Positions 52,145 through 60,415 of a DNA stretch of 64,000 nucleotides are shown piece after piece (position 1 is the stretch's first letter; each line of letters starts with the position of its first letter). Source of the DNA: an uncultured Selenomonadaceae bacterium (GTDB lineage Bacteria; Bacillota; Negativicutes; Selenomonadales; Selenomonadaceae); contig CAJOFR010000004.1 of assembly GCA_905234195.1 (NCBI GenBank), positions 1 through 64,000 of the forward strand. The letters run 5' to 3'. The position numbers were made by a program, and so were the translations under genes. The notes beneath the pieces are model-generated. The model was not told the origin of the DNA, did no database searches, and saw only the letters and a program-made list of their open reading frames with translations.

Positions 52145-52846
52145 CTAGTCGTCGCTTTGCCAGTATTGTCCGGTCAAAATGTCCATGCAAGAAATTCTGC
52201 CCTTCGGAAGAAAAGAGCCGGTGTCCAACAAAGTAATTCGATTAGAAAGTTTTATCGGCTTGTAGGGGTCTCTGTCTTCCAGCCCGGGAATTTTTCCGAG
52301 ATAAGGCGTAGGCGTGTGACCGACGACAACTTCCGCGTCGCCGTAGTAGTCATTGTAAAATTCTTCGCGAATCCAAAGCAACGACTCCTCGTTTTGATTT
52401 TTCAGCGGGACGCCTGGTTTCAAGCCGGCATGACAAAAAATATATTCTTGCCCGCCGATAAACGTATGGTGATAATACGGACGATCCTGGATAAATTTTA
52501 AAGCCTTGTTCAAAAAATCCGGATCATGTTTCGACCACGCATCAATTTCCGCTTTTGTACGATTGCCGCCGTTCGGGAGCCAAATGGTCGATTCAAAAGT
52601 TCCGAGCAGGTAATAATAAAGCATCATCTGTTCGTGGTTGCCGCGCAGCGCAATGACGTTGGGCAGTTCGCTCATTTTCATAGCCCACTGCAGGCAGTGC
52701 AGATTTTCGTTGCCGCGATCAATGTAGTCGCCGAGCAGAATGAAAAAATCTTTCGCCGGATCAAAATTCAGTTTGTTGAAAACCGACGACAATCGATCGT
52801 AACGCCCGTGAATATCGCCCATGACCAAAACCCGATTATACTTCAC
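52145..52846 (-). CDS. Calcineurin-like metallophosphoesterase
   Basis: A 233-residue dinuclear-metal phosphoesterase: motifs GDIHGRYDRL, LLGDYIDRGNE, LRGNHEQM, CHAGLKPG and VVGHTPTPY. It resembles bacterial Ser/Thr-phosphatase or ApaH-like diadenosine tetraphosphatase proteins; which one cannot be decided. The start codon is GTG at 52846, after GAGGCG. A TATAAT element at 52880-52875 suggests its own promoter. Confidence 0.9.
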   Translation of the reverse strand: MKYNRVLVMGDIHGRYDRLSSVFNKLNFDPAKDFFILLGDYIDRGNENLHCLQWAMKMSELPNVIALRGNHEQMMLYYYLLGTFESTIWLPNGGNRTKAEIDAWSKHDPDFLNKALKFIQDRPYYHHTFIGGQEYIFCHAGLKPGVPLKNQNEESLLWIREEFYNDYYGDAEVVVGHTPTPYLGKIPGLEDRDPYKPIKLSNRITLLDTGSFLPKGRISCMDILTGQYWQSDD

Positions 52847-52903
52847 GCCAATCGCCTCAACTTTCTTTTGGGAGATTATAACATATCCGCGCAGAAAATC
52901 GTA

Positions 52904-52934
52904 CTAAAAAATCGCCGTTCAACGAACGACGATT
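52904..52934 (-). terminator. Intrinsic terminator after tRNA-Val pair
   Basis: AATCGCCGTTC (52910-52920) pairs with GAACGACGATT (52924-52934, one G-T pair), followed on the minus strand by TTTTT. Confidence 0.85.
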
Positions 52935-52950
52935 AAAATTCTCAAAATCA

Positions 52951-53026
52951 TGGTGCTCATTGAGGGACTCGAACCCCCGACCCCTTCCATGTGACGGAAA
53001 TGCTCTACCAACTGGGCTAAATGAGC
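52951..53026 (-). tRNA. tRNA-Val (anticodon CAC)
   Basis: A 76-nt cloverleaf with acceptor GCTCATT/AATGAGC and encoded CCA. The anticodon loop GTCACAT gives CAC, reading GTG. Slightly atypical: the D stem GCCC/GAGC has one C-A mismatch and position 32 is G. It lies 12 bases downstream of a second valine tRNA and shares its terminator. Confidence 0.9.
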
Positions 53027-53038
53027 CTGAAAAACAAA

Positions 53039-53115
53039 TGGTGGGGCTGACAGAACTCGAATCTGTGACCTCCTCGATGTCAACGAGGCACTCTAACCAA
53101 CTGAGCTACAACCCC
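53039..53115 (-). tRNA. tRNA-Val (anticodon GAC)
   Basis: A 77-nt cloverleaf, acceptor GGGGTTG/CAGCCCC with encoded CCA. Anticodon stem CCTCG/CGAGG closes the loop TTGACAT, giving GAC, which reads GTC and GTT. First gene of the valine tRNA pair. Confidence 0.95.
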
Positions 53116-53159
53116 ACGTCTTCAAACAAGGCGCATTATAGCAGTTTAAAGGTTATCTG

Positions 53160-54422
53160 TCAAGAATTTTTTTGAGAAAAATCGACGGCGGCTTTTATTT
53201 TTTCGGCGACGCCATGAATTTTTTTCAACGACACCGAACAAGCCGCAACCCTCACGCCCAATTTCAAGGGCACCGCAAAAATTAAATCGTCGTGCAGTTT
53301 TTGGCAGACGGCGACGGGATTTTCGGCGGGCACCGAAATAAAAAATCCTCCCCTGTACGGAACAATTTTTAATCCGCAGTCTTCCGCCTCCTTCACGAAA
53401 ATATTCGCGCGATTTTTTACGACTTCGCGAAGAGCCGCCTGGTCTCTCTCCAACTCCTGACGCAAATCTTTTTCCTTGTAGAGTCTGGTCAACAAAATCT
53501 GCGCGCCGTGATTTATATTCGACCAGGTGGCGCGGCAAGAAAATTTACTCGTGTTTTCAAATTCCTCCATCACTTTGGCATCCGTCGAAAAGGCGGCGAG
53601 TGCTCCCGCGCGCTGCCCGTAAAGGGTGTAACTCTTCGACATGCTGAACGCAACCAAAACCAAAACGTTCGCGGGCAAATTCGCAAACTTATTCATAAAA
53701 GCCCACGCGATTTTCTTTTCGGCGGCAAACTCAATGTAGGCAACGTCGACGAGCAGAGAAATTTTTTTGCCCGCCGCCGCGTGAATTTTTATCACGTCAA
53801 GAACTTTGTCCCACTCTTCGTCACTCAACGAATAGCCCGTCGGATTGTGCGCCGGCGTGTTTAAAATTATCAGCAGAGAATTTTGTTCCTTGAGAATTTC
53901 TTCAACCTTGTCCGAAAAATCCCCAATGTTAAAGCTCGTGTAATTCTCGTCAAAAAGTTTGAAGGTCTCCAGATTTTTTCCGGTCTCCGCGCAAATAATT
54001 TTATAAGTCCCCCAGCACCAATCCGAAGTCAAAACTTTGTCGCCGCGTTCGGCGTAATTCGCTATGGCGTGGTGAATCGCGCCGGTGCCTCCCGCCGTCG
54101 CAACAGAGCTGAAAAATCCTTCGTGTATCGCCGAGCCGCCGAAAACCAGTTCAAAAACTGAATCGCGGTAATCGCCCATGCCTTCAATCGGCGCGTAAGC
54201 CATGAAATCAGTCATCGTCATTTCGCGGAACATTTTTTCGACAACCGGCAGAATCGCAAGGTTTCCATTCTCGTCGAGAACGGTGCCGATAGTCGCGTTG
54301 GTAACTTTGTCCGCGCCGTATTTTTTTATTGCCTCTTTGCAAGCCGCATTCGCTTCAAAAATCGGATCGTGTAATTTTCTGTCCATCGCGTGCGTCGCCG
54401 CCATGTTAAGTTGCATTTGCAA
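53160..54422 (-). CDS. Class I/II PLP-dependent aminotransferase (aromatic/aspartate type)
   Basis: A 420-residue aminotransferase. The PLP lysine lies in FSMSKSYTLYGQRAG, with upstream NTPAHNPTGYSLS and DVAYIEFA supplying the cofactor-contacting Asn, Asp and Tyr, and a C-terminal Arg in LGVRVAACSVS. The motif set is closest to aromatic/aspartate aminotransferases of the class I fold; substrate preference is not readable. Promoter TTTCAT-17-TATAAT at about 54482-54454 and AGAAGGAG before the start at 54422. Confidence 0.88.
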   Translation of the reverse strand: MQMQLNMAATHAMDRKLHDPIFEANAACKEAIKKYGADKVTNATIGTVLDENGNLAILPVVEKMFREMTMTDFMAYAPIEGMGDYRDSVFELVFGGSAIHEGFFSSVATAGGTGAIHHAIANYAERGDKVLTSDWCWGTYKIICAETGKNLETFKLFDENYTSFNIGDFSDKVEEILKEQNSLLIILNTPAHNPTGYSLSDEEWDKVLDVIKIHAAAGKKISLLVDVAYIEFAAEKKIAWAFMNKFANLPANVLVLVAFSMSKSYTLYGQRAGALAAFSTDAKVMEEFENTSKFSCRATWSNINHGAQILLTRLYKEKDLRQELERDQAALREVVKNRANIFVKEAEDCGLKIVPYRGGFFISVPAENPVAVCQKLHDDLIFAVPLKLGVRVAACSVSLKKIHGVAEKIKAAVDFSQKNS

Positions 54423-54574
54423 AATCTCCTTCTAAAAAAAATCACCGCCGCCTATTATAACGGCTTGCAAAAAAATATGAAAGGGGTTTATCATGTATTC
54501 AAGATTGTATTGCGTCGGAGGATTTTTTTTGTTAAACTTTCAAGCGGAAATTTTTTGAACGAGAAAGATTTTTT

Positions 54575-55204
54575 ATGATTGACGAAATTATTTTTGAGGA
54601 CGTCGGCTTGAGTTTCGGCGGGCGCGAAATTTTTAAAAGTGTTTCGCTGAAAATTAAAGCCGGTCGCGTGATTGGGATTGTCGGGCAGAACGGCGCGGGC
54701 AAGTCAACTTTTTTGAAACTCGCCGCGAAAATTATTCAGCCAGATACCGGAGAAATTAAAATCCATGACGAAAAATTTTTGAGCCGCGCAGAAATTTTGC
54801 ACAGAATCGCCGCCGTCACTCCCGAAATGAAAATTTATGACGACTTGACTGCCGAAGAGAACTTGAATTTTTTTTCGAGACTGCGCGGAAAAATTTTGAC
54901 CGCCGAAAAAATTTTTGAACTGGGCGGGCGCGTCGGTCTTGATTTTGAAATTTTCGGCAGGGAGCGCGTGAAAAATTTTTCGACGGGCATGCGACAGCGG
55001 CTGAAATTTTTAATCCTCTTGAGTGTCGACGCGGAAATTTTGTTGCTTGACGAGCCCACTGCAAACCTTGACGACGCCGGCAAAAAAATTTTTCTCGCCG
55101 AAATAAAAAACGCCGCGCAGTCCGGCAAAACTGTCCTGCTGGCGACGAACGATAAACTTGACGCGGAGGCTTGCGATGAAATTATCAAACTCCCGATTAT
55201 TTGA
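54575..55204 (+). CDS. ccmA: Cytochrome c biogenesis ATPase CcmA
   Basis: A 209-residue ABC ATPase of the CcmABC haem-handling complex. Walker A GQNGAGKST and Walker B LLLDEPTANLDD are intact; the signature is NFSTGMRQR. The switch histidine position after Walker B reads LLATND, with Asn instead of His, which is unusual. Identity rests mainly on the following ccmB and ccmC. The 3' end overlaps ccmB by 29 bases. Confidence 0.8.
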   Translation: MIDEIIFEDVGLSFGGREIFKSVSLKIKAGRVIGIVGQNGAGKSTFLKLAAKIIQPDTGEIKIHDEKFLSRAEILHRIAAVTPEMKIYDDLTAEENLNFFSRLRGKILTAEKIFELGGRVGLDFEIFGRERVKNFSTGMRQRLKFLILLSVDAEILLLDEPTANLDDAGKKIFLAEIKNAAQSGKTVLLATNDKLDAEACDEIIKLPII

Positions 55205-55847
55205 ACAAGGCGCGGCGATTTTCCGAAAAGATTTTTTAATCGGGCTTCGGCGGCGGGCAAGTTTCGCGGCAATGGCGATGTTCGCGCTGACTTCGCTGGC
55301 GGCACTGAGTTTGGCGACGCGCGGGGAAATCCTTGAGCCGAAAATTTTAGCCGCGCTTTTGTGGGTCGTGATATTTTTCGCGGCAAGCGCGGGAATTTCC
55401 GGCACCTTCGACGACGAAGAAACTGCGGGCACCCTCTCGACGCTGAAACTTTACGCCGCGCCGCAAGCCGTCCTTTTCGGGAAAATGTTTTTCACATTCG
55501 CCTCCCTTGCCGCGCTGATAATTTTCCTGTTGCCGATTTTTCTAGTCTTGTTCGATTGCGGCGTCGAAGAAATTTTTTTGCTGGTCACGACAATTTTTTT
55601 TGGGGCGGTCGGAATTTCAAGCGCGGGAACTTTAACGGCGGCGTTGACGACTTCGGCGACGGTGAAGGGCGGATTATTCCCGATTTTGCTTTTTCCGGTG
55701 ACGTTGCCAATTTTTTTGCCGGCGATACGGCTGACGGAATTTGCCTTCGCGGGCGGAGAGTGCGGCGCGGAATTTTTAATCTTAATGGCAATTTACGACG
55801 CGATTTTGATAACGGCGGCGTCGATTTTGTACGACTATCTTGATTGA
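55176..55847 (+). CDS. ccmB: Haem exporter subunit CcmB
   Basis: A 223-residue membrane protein with six predicted helices. It begins RLFEQGAAIFRKDFLIGLRR, close to the CcmB N-terminal pattern, and contains FDDEETAGTLSTLKLYAAP, the cytoplasmic EDGTLE-like coupling segment, and GFGVGAV-like FFGAVGISSAGTL. It works with CcmA and CcmC. Start 55176 follows GGAGG by six bases and lies inside ccmA. Confidence 0.85.
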   Translation: MKLSNSRLFEQGAAIFRKDFLIGLRRRASFAAMAMFALTSLAALSLATRGEILEPKILAALLWVVIFFAASAGISGTFDDEETAGTLSTLKLYAAPQAVLFGKMFFTFASLAALIIFLLPIFLVLFDCGVEEIFLLVTTIFFGAVGISSAGTLTAALTTSATVKGGLFPILLFPVTLPIFLPAIRLTEFAFAGGECGAEFLILMAIYDAILITAASILYDYLD

Positions 55848-55856
55848 GGAATTTTT

Positions 55857-56459
55857 ATGTTGAAATTTTTAGTGGCGTTGACTGCGGCGATAATCGCGGC
55901 GATAATTTTTTTTGTGCCGCCGGTCAAAGGATTGGGCGACCTGGCAAAAATAATTTTCTTCCACGTGCCGACGGCGTGGGTCTCGGTGATAGCCTTTTTC
56001 ACGAGCGCATTTTACGCGGCGAAATTTTTGCGGACGGGAGAATTTTCCTGCGACGAACTTAGCGCAAAGGCGGCGCGGCTCGGATTTATTTTCGTGTTGC
56101 TCGCCACAATCAGCGGCGCGATTTTCAGCAAGCTGACGTGGGGCACGTTCTGGAATTGGGATCCGCGACAAACAACAATCTTCGTGCTGATTCTAATTTA
56201 CGGCGCGTACTTGACGTTGCGGGCGGCGGTCTCCGCAGAAAAAATCCGCGCAAAAGTTTCGGCGGTCTACTCCCTTTTGAGCGTGCTGACCGTTCCGTTT
56301 TTAGTTTTCATTTTGCCGCGCATGTATTTTTCTCTGCACCCCGAACCCGTTTTAAATTCGGCGGGGCGACCGGAAATGGACGCGGAAATTTTAATCGCGC
56401 TGATAGCGGCGGTAATTGACGCGACGTTAATTTTTTGGTGGCTCATGCGAAAAAAATAA
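55857..56459 (+). CDS. ccmC: Haem handling protein CcmC
   Basis: A 200-residue membrane protein with six helices. The tryptophan-rich WWD motif is WGTFWNWDPRQTT, followed by LILIYGAYL; histidines in FFHVPTAWVSV and SLHPEPVLN are the expected haem-ligand positions. It loads haem onto CcmE in cytochrome c maturation system I. ccmD, ccmE, ccmF and ccmH are not found in this window. Confidence 0.92.
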   Translation: MLKFLVALTAAIIAAIIFFVPPVKGLGDLAKIIFFHVPTAWVSVIAFFTSAFYAAKFLRTGEFSCDELSAKAARLGFIFVLLATISGAIFSKLTWGTFWNWDPRQTTIFVLILIYGAYLTLRAAVSAEKIRAKVSAVYSLLSVLTVPFLVFILPRMYFSLHPEPVLNSAGRPEMDAEILIALIAAVIDATLIFWWLMRKK

Positions 56460-56482
56460 TTTACCCTGCGAAAAAATTTTTC

Positions 56483-56511
56483 TTGTACAAAATTTTTTGC
56501 TGTGCTATAAT
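56483..56511 (+). promoter_or_regulatory. Flagellin gene promoter
   Basis: TTGTAC at 56483-56488 and TATAAT at 56506-56511, 17 bases apart, about 70 bases before the flagellin start. This is a sigma-70-like, not sigma-28-like, arrangement. Confidence 0.55.
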
Positions 56512-56583
56512 TTGCGTGGGGCAGTTGTAAATTTTAATGGATTGTCTTTCCTTCAGGGAAGAGTGAAAGGAACGGTGATTACT

Positions 56584-57453
56584 ATGGCTATGACGATGGG
56601 CGGCGTGAATTCTTCGCTTAGTACTCTTAACAGGATTCAAAATCAGACGCAAAAGACTACGCAAAGATTGGCGACAGGCTCAAATTTTCCGAATGCTTCT
56701 TACGGCGGCTCCGCATATGCAATTCTTCAGCGAATGAACAGTCATATCGGCGCGACTTCGCAGTCGATTCAGAATACGCAGAACGCAAGCTCCATGATTA
56801 AAGTTGCGGAAGGCGCGACAAGCAACACGGTTAGCGCGCTGACTTCCATTAGAGAAATGGTCATAAACGCGGCGAACGGCACCAACACTGATTCGGATCG
56901 TGCGGCGTTGCAACAAAATATTAATCAGCTCGTCAACCAAATTGACGATAACGCGCAAGTCGAATACAATGGCATGGGTCTTTTAGACGGCTCGCGCAGC
57001 GGCATCATGGTCGCCGGTATCGACGGCTACGAAAATGTCGGGCTCGGCGATATGCGTTCGCAAGCTCTCGGCTTGAGGGATTCGGAAGGAAATATTTCGA
57101 TTGATATTTCTACGGAAGAGGGGATTCAGTCCGCTCTCGAAACTGTCGGCGGGGCTTTGAATTTTGCGCAGGGCATTAATGACAGCTTGCAGGCGGCAAG
57201 CGACGATGCTCTTGATATTTCCCTTGACGAGGCGACGACTCAAGGCGCGTACCTGCAACGTCTCGAATACCAAGAGGCAAATTATACGACAATGCAGGAA
57301 AACGAAATGGCGGCGGCGTCAACTATGGGCGATGCTGACATTGCAAAAGAAATTACCAACCTTAGAAACCAACAGACTCAAGAACAGCTTGCTCTCTTCG
57401 CGACGAGAATGTTTAACCAAAATCGCGCGAACGTCTTGAATTTGTTGCAATAA
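56584..57453 (+). CDS. Divergent short flagellin
   Basis: A 289-residue flagellin-family protein. The C-terminal D0 region (LALFATRMFNQNRANVLNLL) and the helical D1 regions (QNTQNASSMIKVAEGATSNT, AALQQNINQLVNQIDD, DADIAKEITNLRNQQ) are clear, but the N-terminus differs from the usual VNHNMSAMNA...LSSGLRI pattern: GGVNSSLSTLNRIQNQTQKT then QRLATGS. The variable D2/D3 region is nearly absent. It lies far from the flagellar operon. It may be a minor filament subunit. The ATG 56584 follows AAAGGA by 12 bases. Confidence 0.8.
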   Translation: MAMTMGGVNSSLSTLNRIQNQTQKTTQRLATGSNFPNASYGGSAYAILQRMNSHIGATSQSIQNTQNASSMIKVAEGATSNTVSALTSIREMVINAANGTNTDSDRAALQQNINQLVNQIDDNAQVEYNGMGLLDGSRSGIMVAGIDGYENVGLGDMRSQALGLRDSEGNISIDISTEEGIQSALETVGGALNFAQGINDSLQAASDDALDISLDEATTQGAYLQRLEYQEANYTTMQENEMAAASTMGDADIAKEITNLRNQQTQEQLALFATRMFNQNRANVLNLLQ

Positions 57454-57460
57454 ATTTTCG

Positions 57461-57534
57461 GCGGGCATAGTTCATCGGTAGAATGGAAGCTTCCCAAGCT
57501 TTAGAGGTGGGTTCGATTCCCATTGCCCGCTCCA
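57461..57534 (+). tRNA. tRNA-Gly (anticodon CCC)
   Basis: A 74-nt cloverleaf with acceptor GCGGGCA/TGCCCGC and encoded TCCA end. Anticodon stem GAAGC/GCTTT closes the loop TTCCCAA, giving CCC, reading GGG. It starts seven bases after the flagellin stop codon, so it may be cotranscribed or have a promoter within that gene. Confidence 0.93.
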
Positions 57535-57557
57535 GCTGAATTTTTCGCGCAAGGGTC

Positions 57558-57587
57558 TTGACAGAAACTTGCAGTTTGTTTTATAAT
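57558..57587 (+). promoter_or_regulatory. tRNA-Asn promoter
   Basis: TTGACA at 57558-57563 and TATAAT at 57582-57587, both perfect consensus, 18 bases apart. It ends 13 bases before the tRNA. Confidence 0.8.
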
Positions 57588-57600
57588 TTTCATGTGTTAT

Positions 57601-57676
57601 TCCTCGGTAGCTCAGTCGGTAGAGCACCTGACTGTTAATCAGGGAGTCACTGGTTCGAGTCCAGTTCGGGGAGCCA
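57601..57676 (+). tRNA. tRNA-Asn (anticodon GTT)
   Basis: A 76-nt cloverleaf with acceptor TCCTCGG/TCGGGGA and encoded GCCA. Stem CCTGA/TCAGG closes the loop CTGTTAA, giving GTT. trmK follows 57 bases downstream, probably on the same transcript. Confidence 0.95.
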
Positions 57677-57732
57677 TTTCAGAAATTTACAAGGATGCGT
57701 TGTGTCGCATCCTTTTTTGTGTTGGTGATTTT

Positions 57733-58389
57733 ATGATTGATTCAAGAATTGCAGCGATGATAAATTTTGTCCGCGCGGGCAGCCGTGTCGCCGATATTGG
57801 CGCGGATCACGGCTACCTTGCGATTGAACTTGCCAAGAGCGGGCGCGCGTCCTTCGTCATTGCGACGGATAAAAATTCCGGACCGCTTGCCGCCGCAAAA
57901 AAAAATATCGCCGCCGCCAATCTCGAAAACCTTATCGAAGTTCGGCAGGGTGACGGCTTGAAGATTTTGCACGCCGGCGAAGTCGATGCAATTTGTATCG
58001 GCGGAATGGGCGGCGCGCTTATCGCGGAGATTCTCGAAAATTCGCCGGAAGTTTCGGGCGCGGTCGGACAACTTATCCTCCAGCCAATGAACGCCGTCGA
58101 AAAAATTTTGGCGTGGCTGAAAAATAACGGTTGGCTTGTCGCTGACGTCGACCTTGCAGAATCGAACGGGATTATTTACGAGATTATCAGCGCGACGAAA
58201 AATCCCGCGCTCGTCCGCCGCGAAACGAAGAAAAATAATTCTCCGCTGCTCAAAAAATTTCTCGGTCAGAGGCTGAAAAAATTGCGGCGCGTCGTCAACG
58301 AGATGTCGAAGAGCCCCGCCGCCGCGTCTTCCGAAAAATTTTTGGACTTCCAAAAAGAAATGAACGCCTTAGAAAAAATTATCGGCTGA
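57733..58389 (+). CDS. trmK: tRNA (adenine-22-N1)-methyltransferase TrmK
   Basis: A 218-residue class I methyltransferase. Motif I VADIGADHGYLAIELAK, motif II VIATDKNSGPLAAAKKN, and the family-specific CIGGMGGALIAEIL and LILQPMNAVEKIL are seen, as is the coiled-coil C-terminus. It makes m1A22 in tRNAs. The start 57733 is the only ATG consistent with the family N-terminus; the frame continues upstream through the tRNA-Asn gene. Position just after tRNA-Asn is suggestive but the known substrates are other tRNAs. The end overlaps the convergent gene by 21 bases. Confidence 0.92.
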   Translation: MIDSRIAAMINFVRAGSRVADIGADHGYLAIELAKSGRASFVIATDKNSGPLAAAKKNIAAANLENLIEVRQGDGLKILHAGEVDAICIGGMGGALIAEILENSPEVSGAVGQLILQPMNAVEKILAWLKNNGWLVADVDLAESNGIIYEIISATKNPALVRRETKKNNSPLLKKFLGQRLKKLRRVVNEMSKSPAAASSEKFLDFQKEMNALEKIIG

Positions 58390-59079
58390 AAAATTTTCGT
58401 CGAAACAAAAATAAATCGCAAGCGTCCCGTTGTCGACGCTTATTTTTATTTTGTCGTCCTCGACGCGGTTGCTGACGGCAGTCGGAAAATTTTGCGCGAG
58501 TGTCGTGCCGTCAAGTTCCCAATGCGTGCCGGAAATTTTCACGCCGCCACAAATTTCAGACATCGGCATGAGCGAAAGGGCAAGCGGCTTGCGGAAAAAA
58601 TTCACGTCGACATTTTCGCCGCCGCTGACGTAAAAAATAATTTCCCTCTCGTCCGCAAGAAAAATTTTCCTCTTCGACGCCGCGCAGGTAAAAATCGTGC
58701 TGAAAAGATGATCCGCCCGCCCGCCAAAACTTCCCGTCATAATCGCGCAGAAATTTTTCTCCAGACTTTCGGCGCGCTCCAAAACAAGTTGGGTGTCAGT
58801 CAAATTTTTGTCGACGGCGTGACGTTCGACGGGGATTTTTTTTGTGACAGCCCACGCAAGTGCAGAATTTTCCGCGCTGTCAAAATCGCCGACCAAAATT
58901 TTCGGCAGGATATTACACGCGCGACAAAGTTCGATGCCCTTATCGGCGCAAAAAATTTTTCTGTCCTTCGCGACCTCGACAAACCAATTTTTATTCGGGC
59001 GTCTGCCGCCGGACACAAATAAAATTTCCCGTTCGGGGAGCGCGGGGCGATAGATAATTTCGCATTGCGGCAACTTCAA
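58369..59079 (-). CDS. thiN: Thiamine pyrophosphokinase
   Basis: A 236-residue enzyme converting thiamine to thiamine diphosphate. Conserved motifs are ADKGIELCRACNILPK, LVGDFDSAEN, DKNLTDTQLVLE and GSFGGRADHLFS. The C-terminal beta domain is present (LSLMPMSEICGGVKISGTHW). The start is uncertain: TTG at 59079 has AGGTG six bases upstream, while GTG 59088 and TTG 59139 are alternatives. It is convergent with trmK. Confidence 0.85.
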   Translation of the reverse strand: MKLPQCEIIYRPALPEREILFVSGGRRPNKNWFVEVAKDRKIFCADKGIELCRACNILPKILVGDFDSAENSALAWAVTKKIPVERHAVDKNLTDTQLVLERAESLEKNFCAIMTGSFGGRADHLFSTIFTCAASKRKIFLADEREIIFYVSGGENVDVNFFRKPLALSLMPMSEICGGVKISGTHWELDGTTLAQNFPTAVSNRVEDDKIKISVDNGTLAIYFCFDENFSADNFF

Positions 59080-59122
59080 AATTCTCACCTCTTTTTTTGT
59101 TTCGCCAATCGCAGAAAATTTC

Positions 59123-59152
59123 TTGCACAACGCCGGCAATTTTGGTTATAAT
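59123..59152 (+). promoter_or_regulatory. Promoter of the membrane-anchored unknown gene
   Basis: TTGCAC at 59123-59128 and TATAAT at 59147-59152, 18 bases apart. Located 34 bases before the gene at 59186. Confidence 0.55.
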
Positions 59153-59185
59153 ATTGGCGTGAAAAATTTTCTTTTGGGAGATTTT

Positions 59186-60358
59186 ATGGACGATTACACT
59201 TGGAGAAGAAGATTATACGCGCGGCGCAGACGCAGGCGGACGGAACGAGTTTTCGTTTTGTTTGTGCTGATGATTGCGATTAGTTGCGTGATTTGGTATT
59301 TCACGAGCTACACGAAAACGCCGGCTTACGCGATGAACGAAACTTTCGCGGCTCTGCAAAACGGCGACGTCGAAACTTTTAAAAAGCACGTGGATCTTGA
59401 GGAGATTACGCGGGATGCTTACGACGACTTAACGGTGGATCTTTTTGAGTACGACACGCAACTTTCCACGCGCGAACGGTTACTCTTTGAAAATTTTTAT
59501 GTGCTGATTCGCCCGCAAATGTGTGTCGGCGCGATTAAGGTTCTCAACACGCGGCTGGAAACGGGAGAATGGATTTTGCCGGAAGAAATTTTGAAAGGGC
59601 GGCAACTCGGCATCGACTTCGACCTTTTGCTTGAAAGGAGTTTGATTCGGCACACGACAATTACCGGCGTCGAAAATGTAAAGAATCTCGGAGAAAAGGC
59701 GACTGCCGAAATAAAAGTGGTTGAAGATTATTCGCAACTGCCGTTTACTTTGCAGGTGACTTTGGAAAGTGGCGGCGCGGGTTTTCAGTTTTCGGGCAGT
59801 GACTTAGAGATTTTCGGACAGACGTTTAATTTTTCGGGGTTGAGTTTCAACACGGGCGAAAACGATTGGAAAATTGTCAGCGTGGACAACTACAAAGAAT
59901 ATCTTTCCGCAGTTGCGCCGCTCCTTCAAGGGGACGTGACGAATTATATTGCGAGCACTTCGGAAATTATTTCTCATTACAACGACGTTTTGAGTGACGC
60001 GCAAAGTAATTTTATTGTGTTGCAGAGAAGCTCGGACGGGATAATTGACAGTGACCGGCGCGCGGAAATTGTGAACTACATAAACCAAACGATAATCCCG
60101 ACACTTGAGAGCAGGCAGGCCGAGCTTGACCAAATACATATTCCGGCGGGTGCGACTTACCTTGCGAATTTGCGGAGGAGTTCGACTGTCGTGACGATTC
60201 AAGCCTGGCAGTATTACGCGCGGGGGCTTGCTCAAAATAATCTTGCGGATTTTGGGACGGCGGAGAGTATTCACAAACAGGAGCTTGCGCTTGACCAACG
60301 CATAGAGGAGATTATTAGAAATTCTGCTGTGTCAAAGAGCGCGCCCGAACTCCCTTGA
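59186..60358 (+). CDS. Unknown single-pass membrane protein
   Basis: A 390-residue protein with an arginine-rich cytoplasmic N-terminus (RRRLYARRRRRRTERV), one transmembrane helix (about residues 22-42) and a large extracytoplasmic domain. The region NETFAALQNGDVETFKKHVDLEEI resembles the start of DUF2939-like domains (N-terminal helices with a DxxxF-x-K-x-VD pattern), and a helical C-terminal part follows. Role unknown. GGGAG precedes the ATG. Monocistronic, ending in a purine-rich inverted repeat. Confidence 0.6.
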   Translation: MDDYTWRRRLYARRRRRRTERVFVLFVLMIAISCVIWYFTSYTKTPAYAMNETFAALQNGDVETFKKHVDLEEITRDAYDDLTVDLFEYDTQLSTRERLLFENFYVLIRPQMCVGAIKVLNTRLETGEWILPEEILKGRQLGIDFDLLLERSLIRHTTITGVENVKNLGEKATAEIKVVEDYSQLPFTLQVTLESGGAGFQFSGSDLEIFGQTFNFSGLSFNTGENDWKIVSVDNYKEYLSAVAPLLQGDVTNYIASTSEIISHYNDVLSDAQSNFIVLQRSSDGIIDSDRRAEIVNYINQTIIPTLESRQAELDQIHIPAGATYLANLRRSSTVVTIQAWQYYARGLAQNNLADFGTAESIHKQELALDQRIEEIIRNSAVSKSAPELP

Positions 60359-60415
60359 CAAGTGGTAAGTGGCAAGGGGAAAGATTTTTTCTCTTATCCC
60401 TTACCACTTATTGGT
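60357..60415. repeat. Purine-rich imperfect inverted repeat, example 3
   Basis: AAGTGGTAAGTGGCAAGGGG faces TCTCTTATCCCTTACCACTT across a T-run. It separates the convergent membrane-protein and MotE-like genes and may act as a bidirectional terminator. The same words occur at 15.46 and 32.81 kb. Confidence 0.6.

Noticed and set aside
57592-57732. Open frame reading SVAQSVEHLTVNQGVTGSSP as an N-terminal extension of trmK
   Set aside because: This is the translation of the tRNA-Asn gene, a well-known artefact; the true start is the ATG at 57733.
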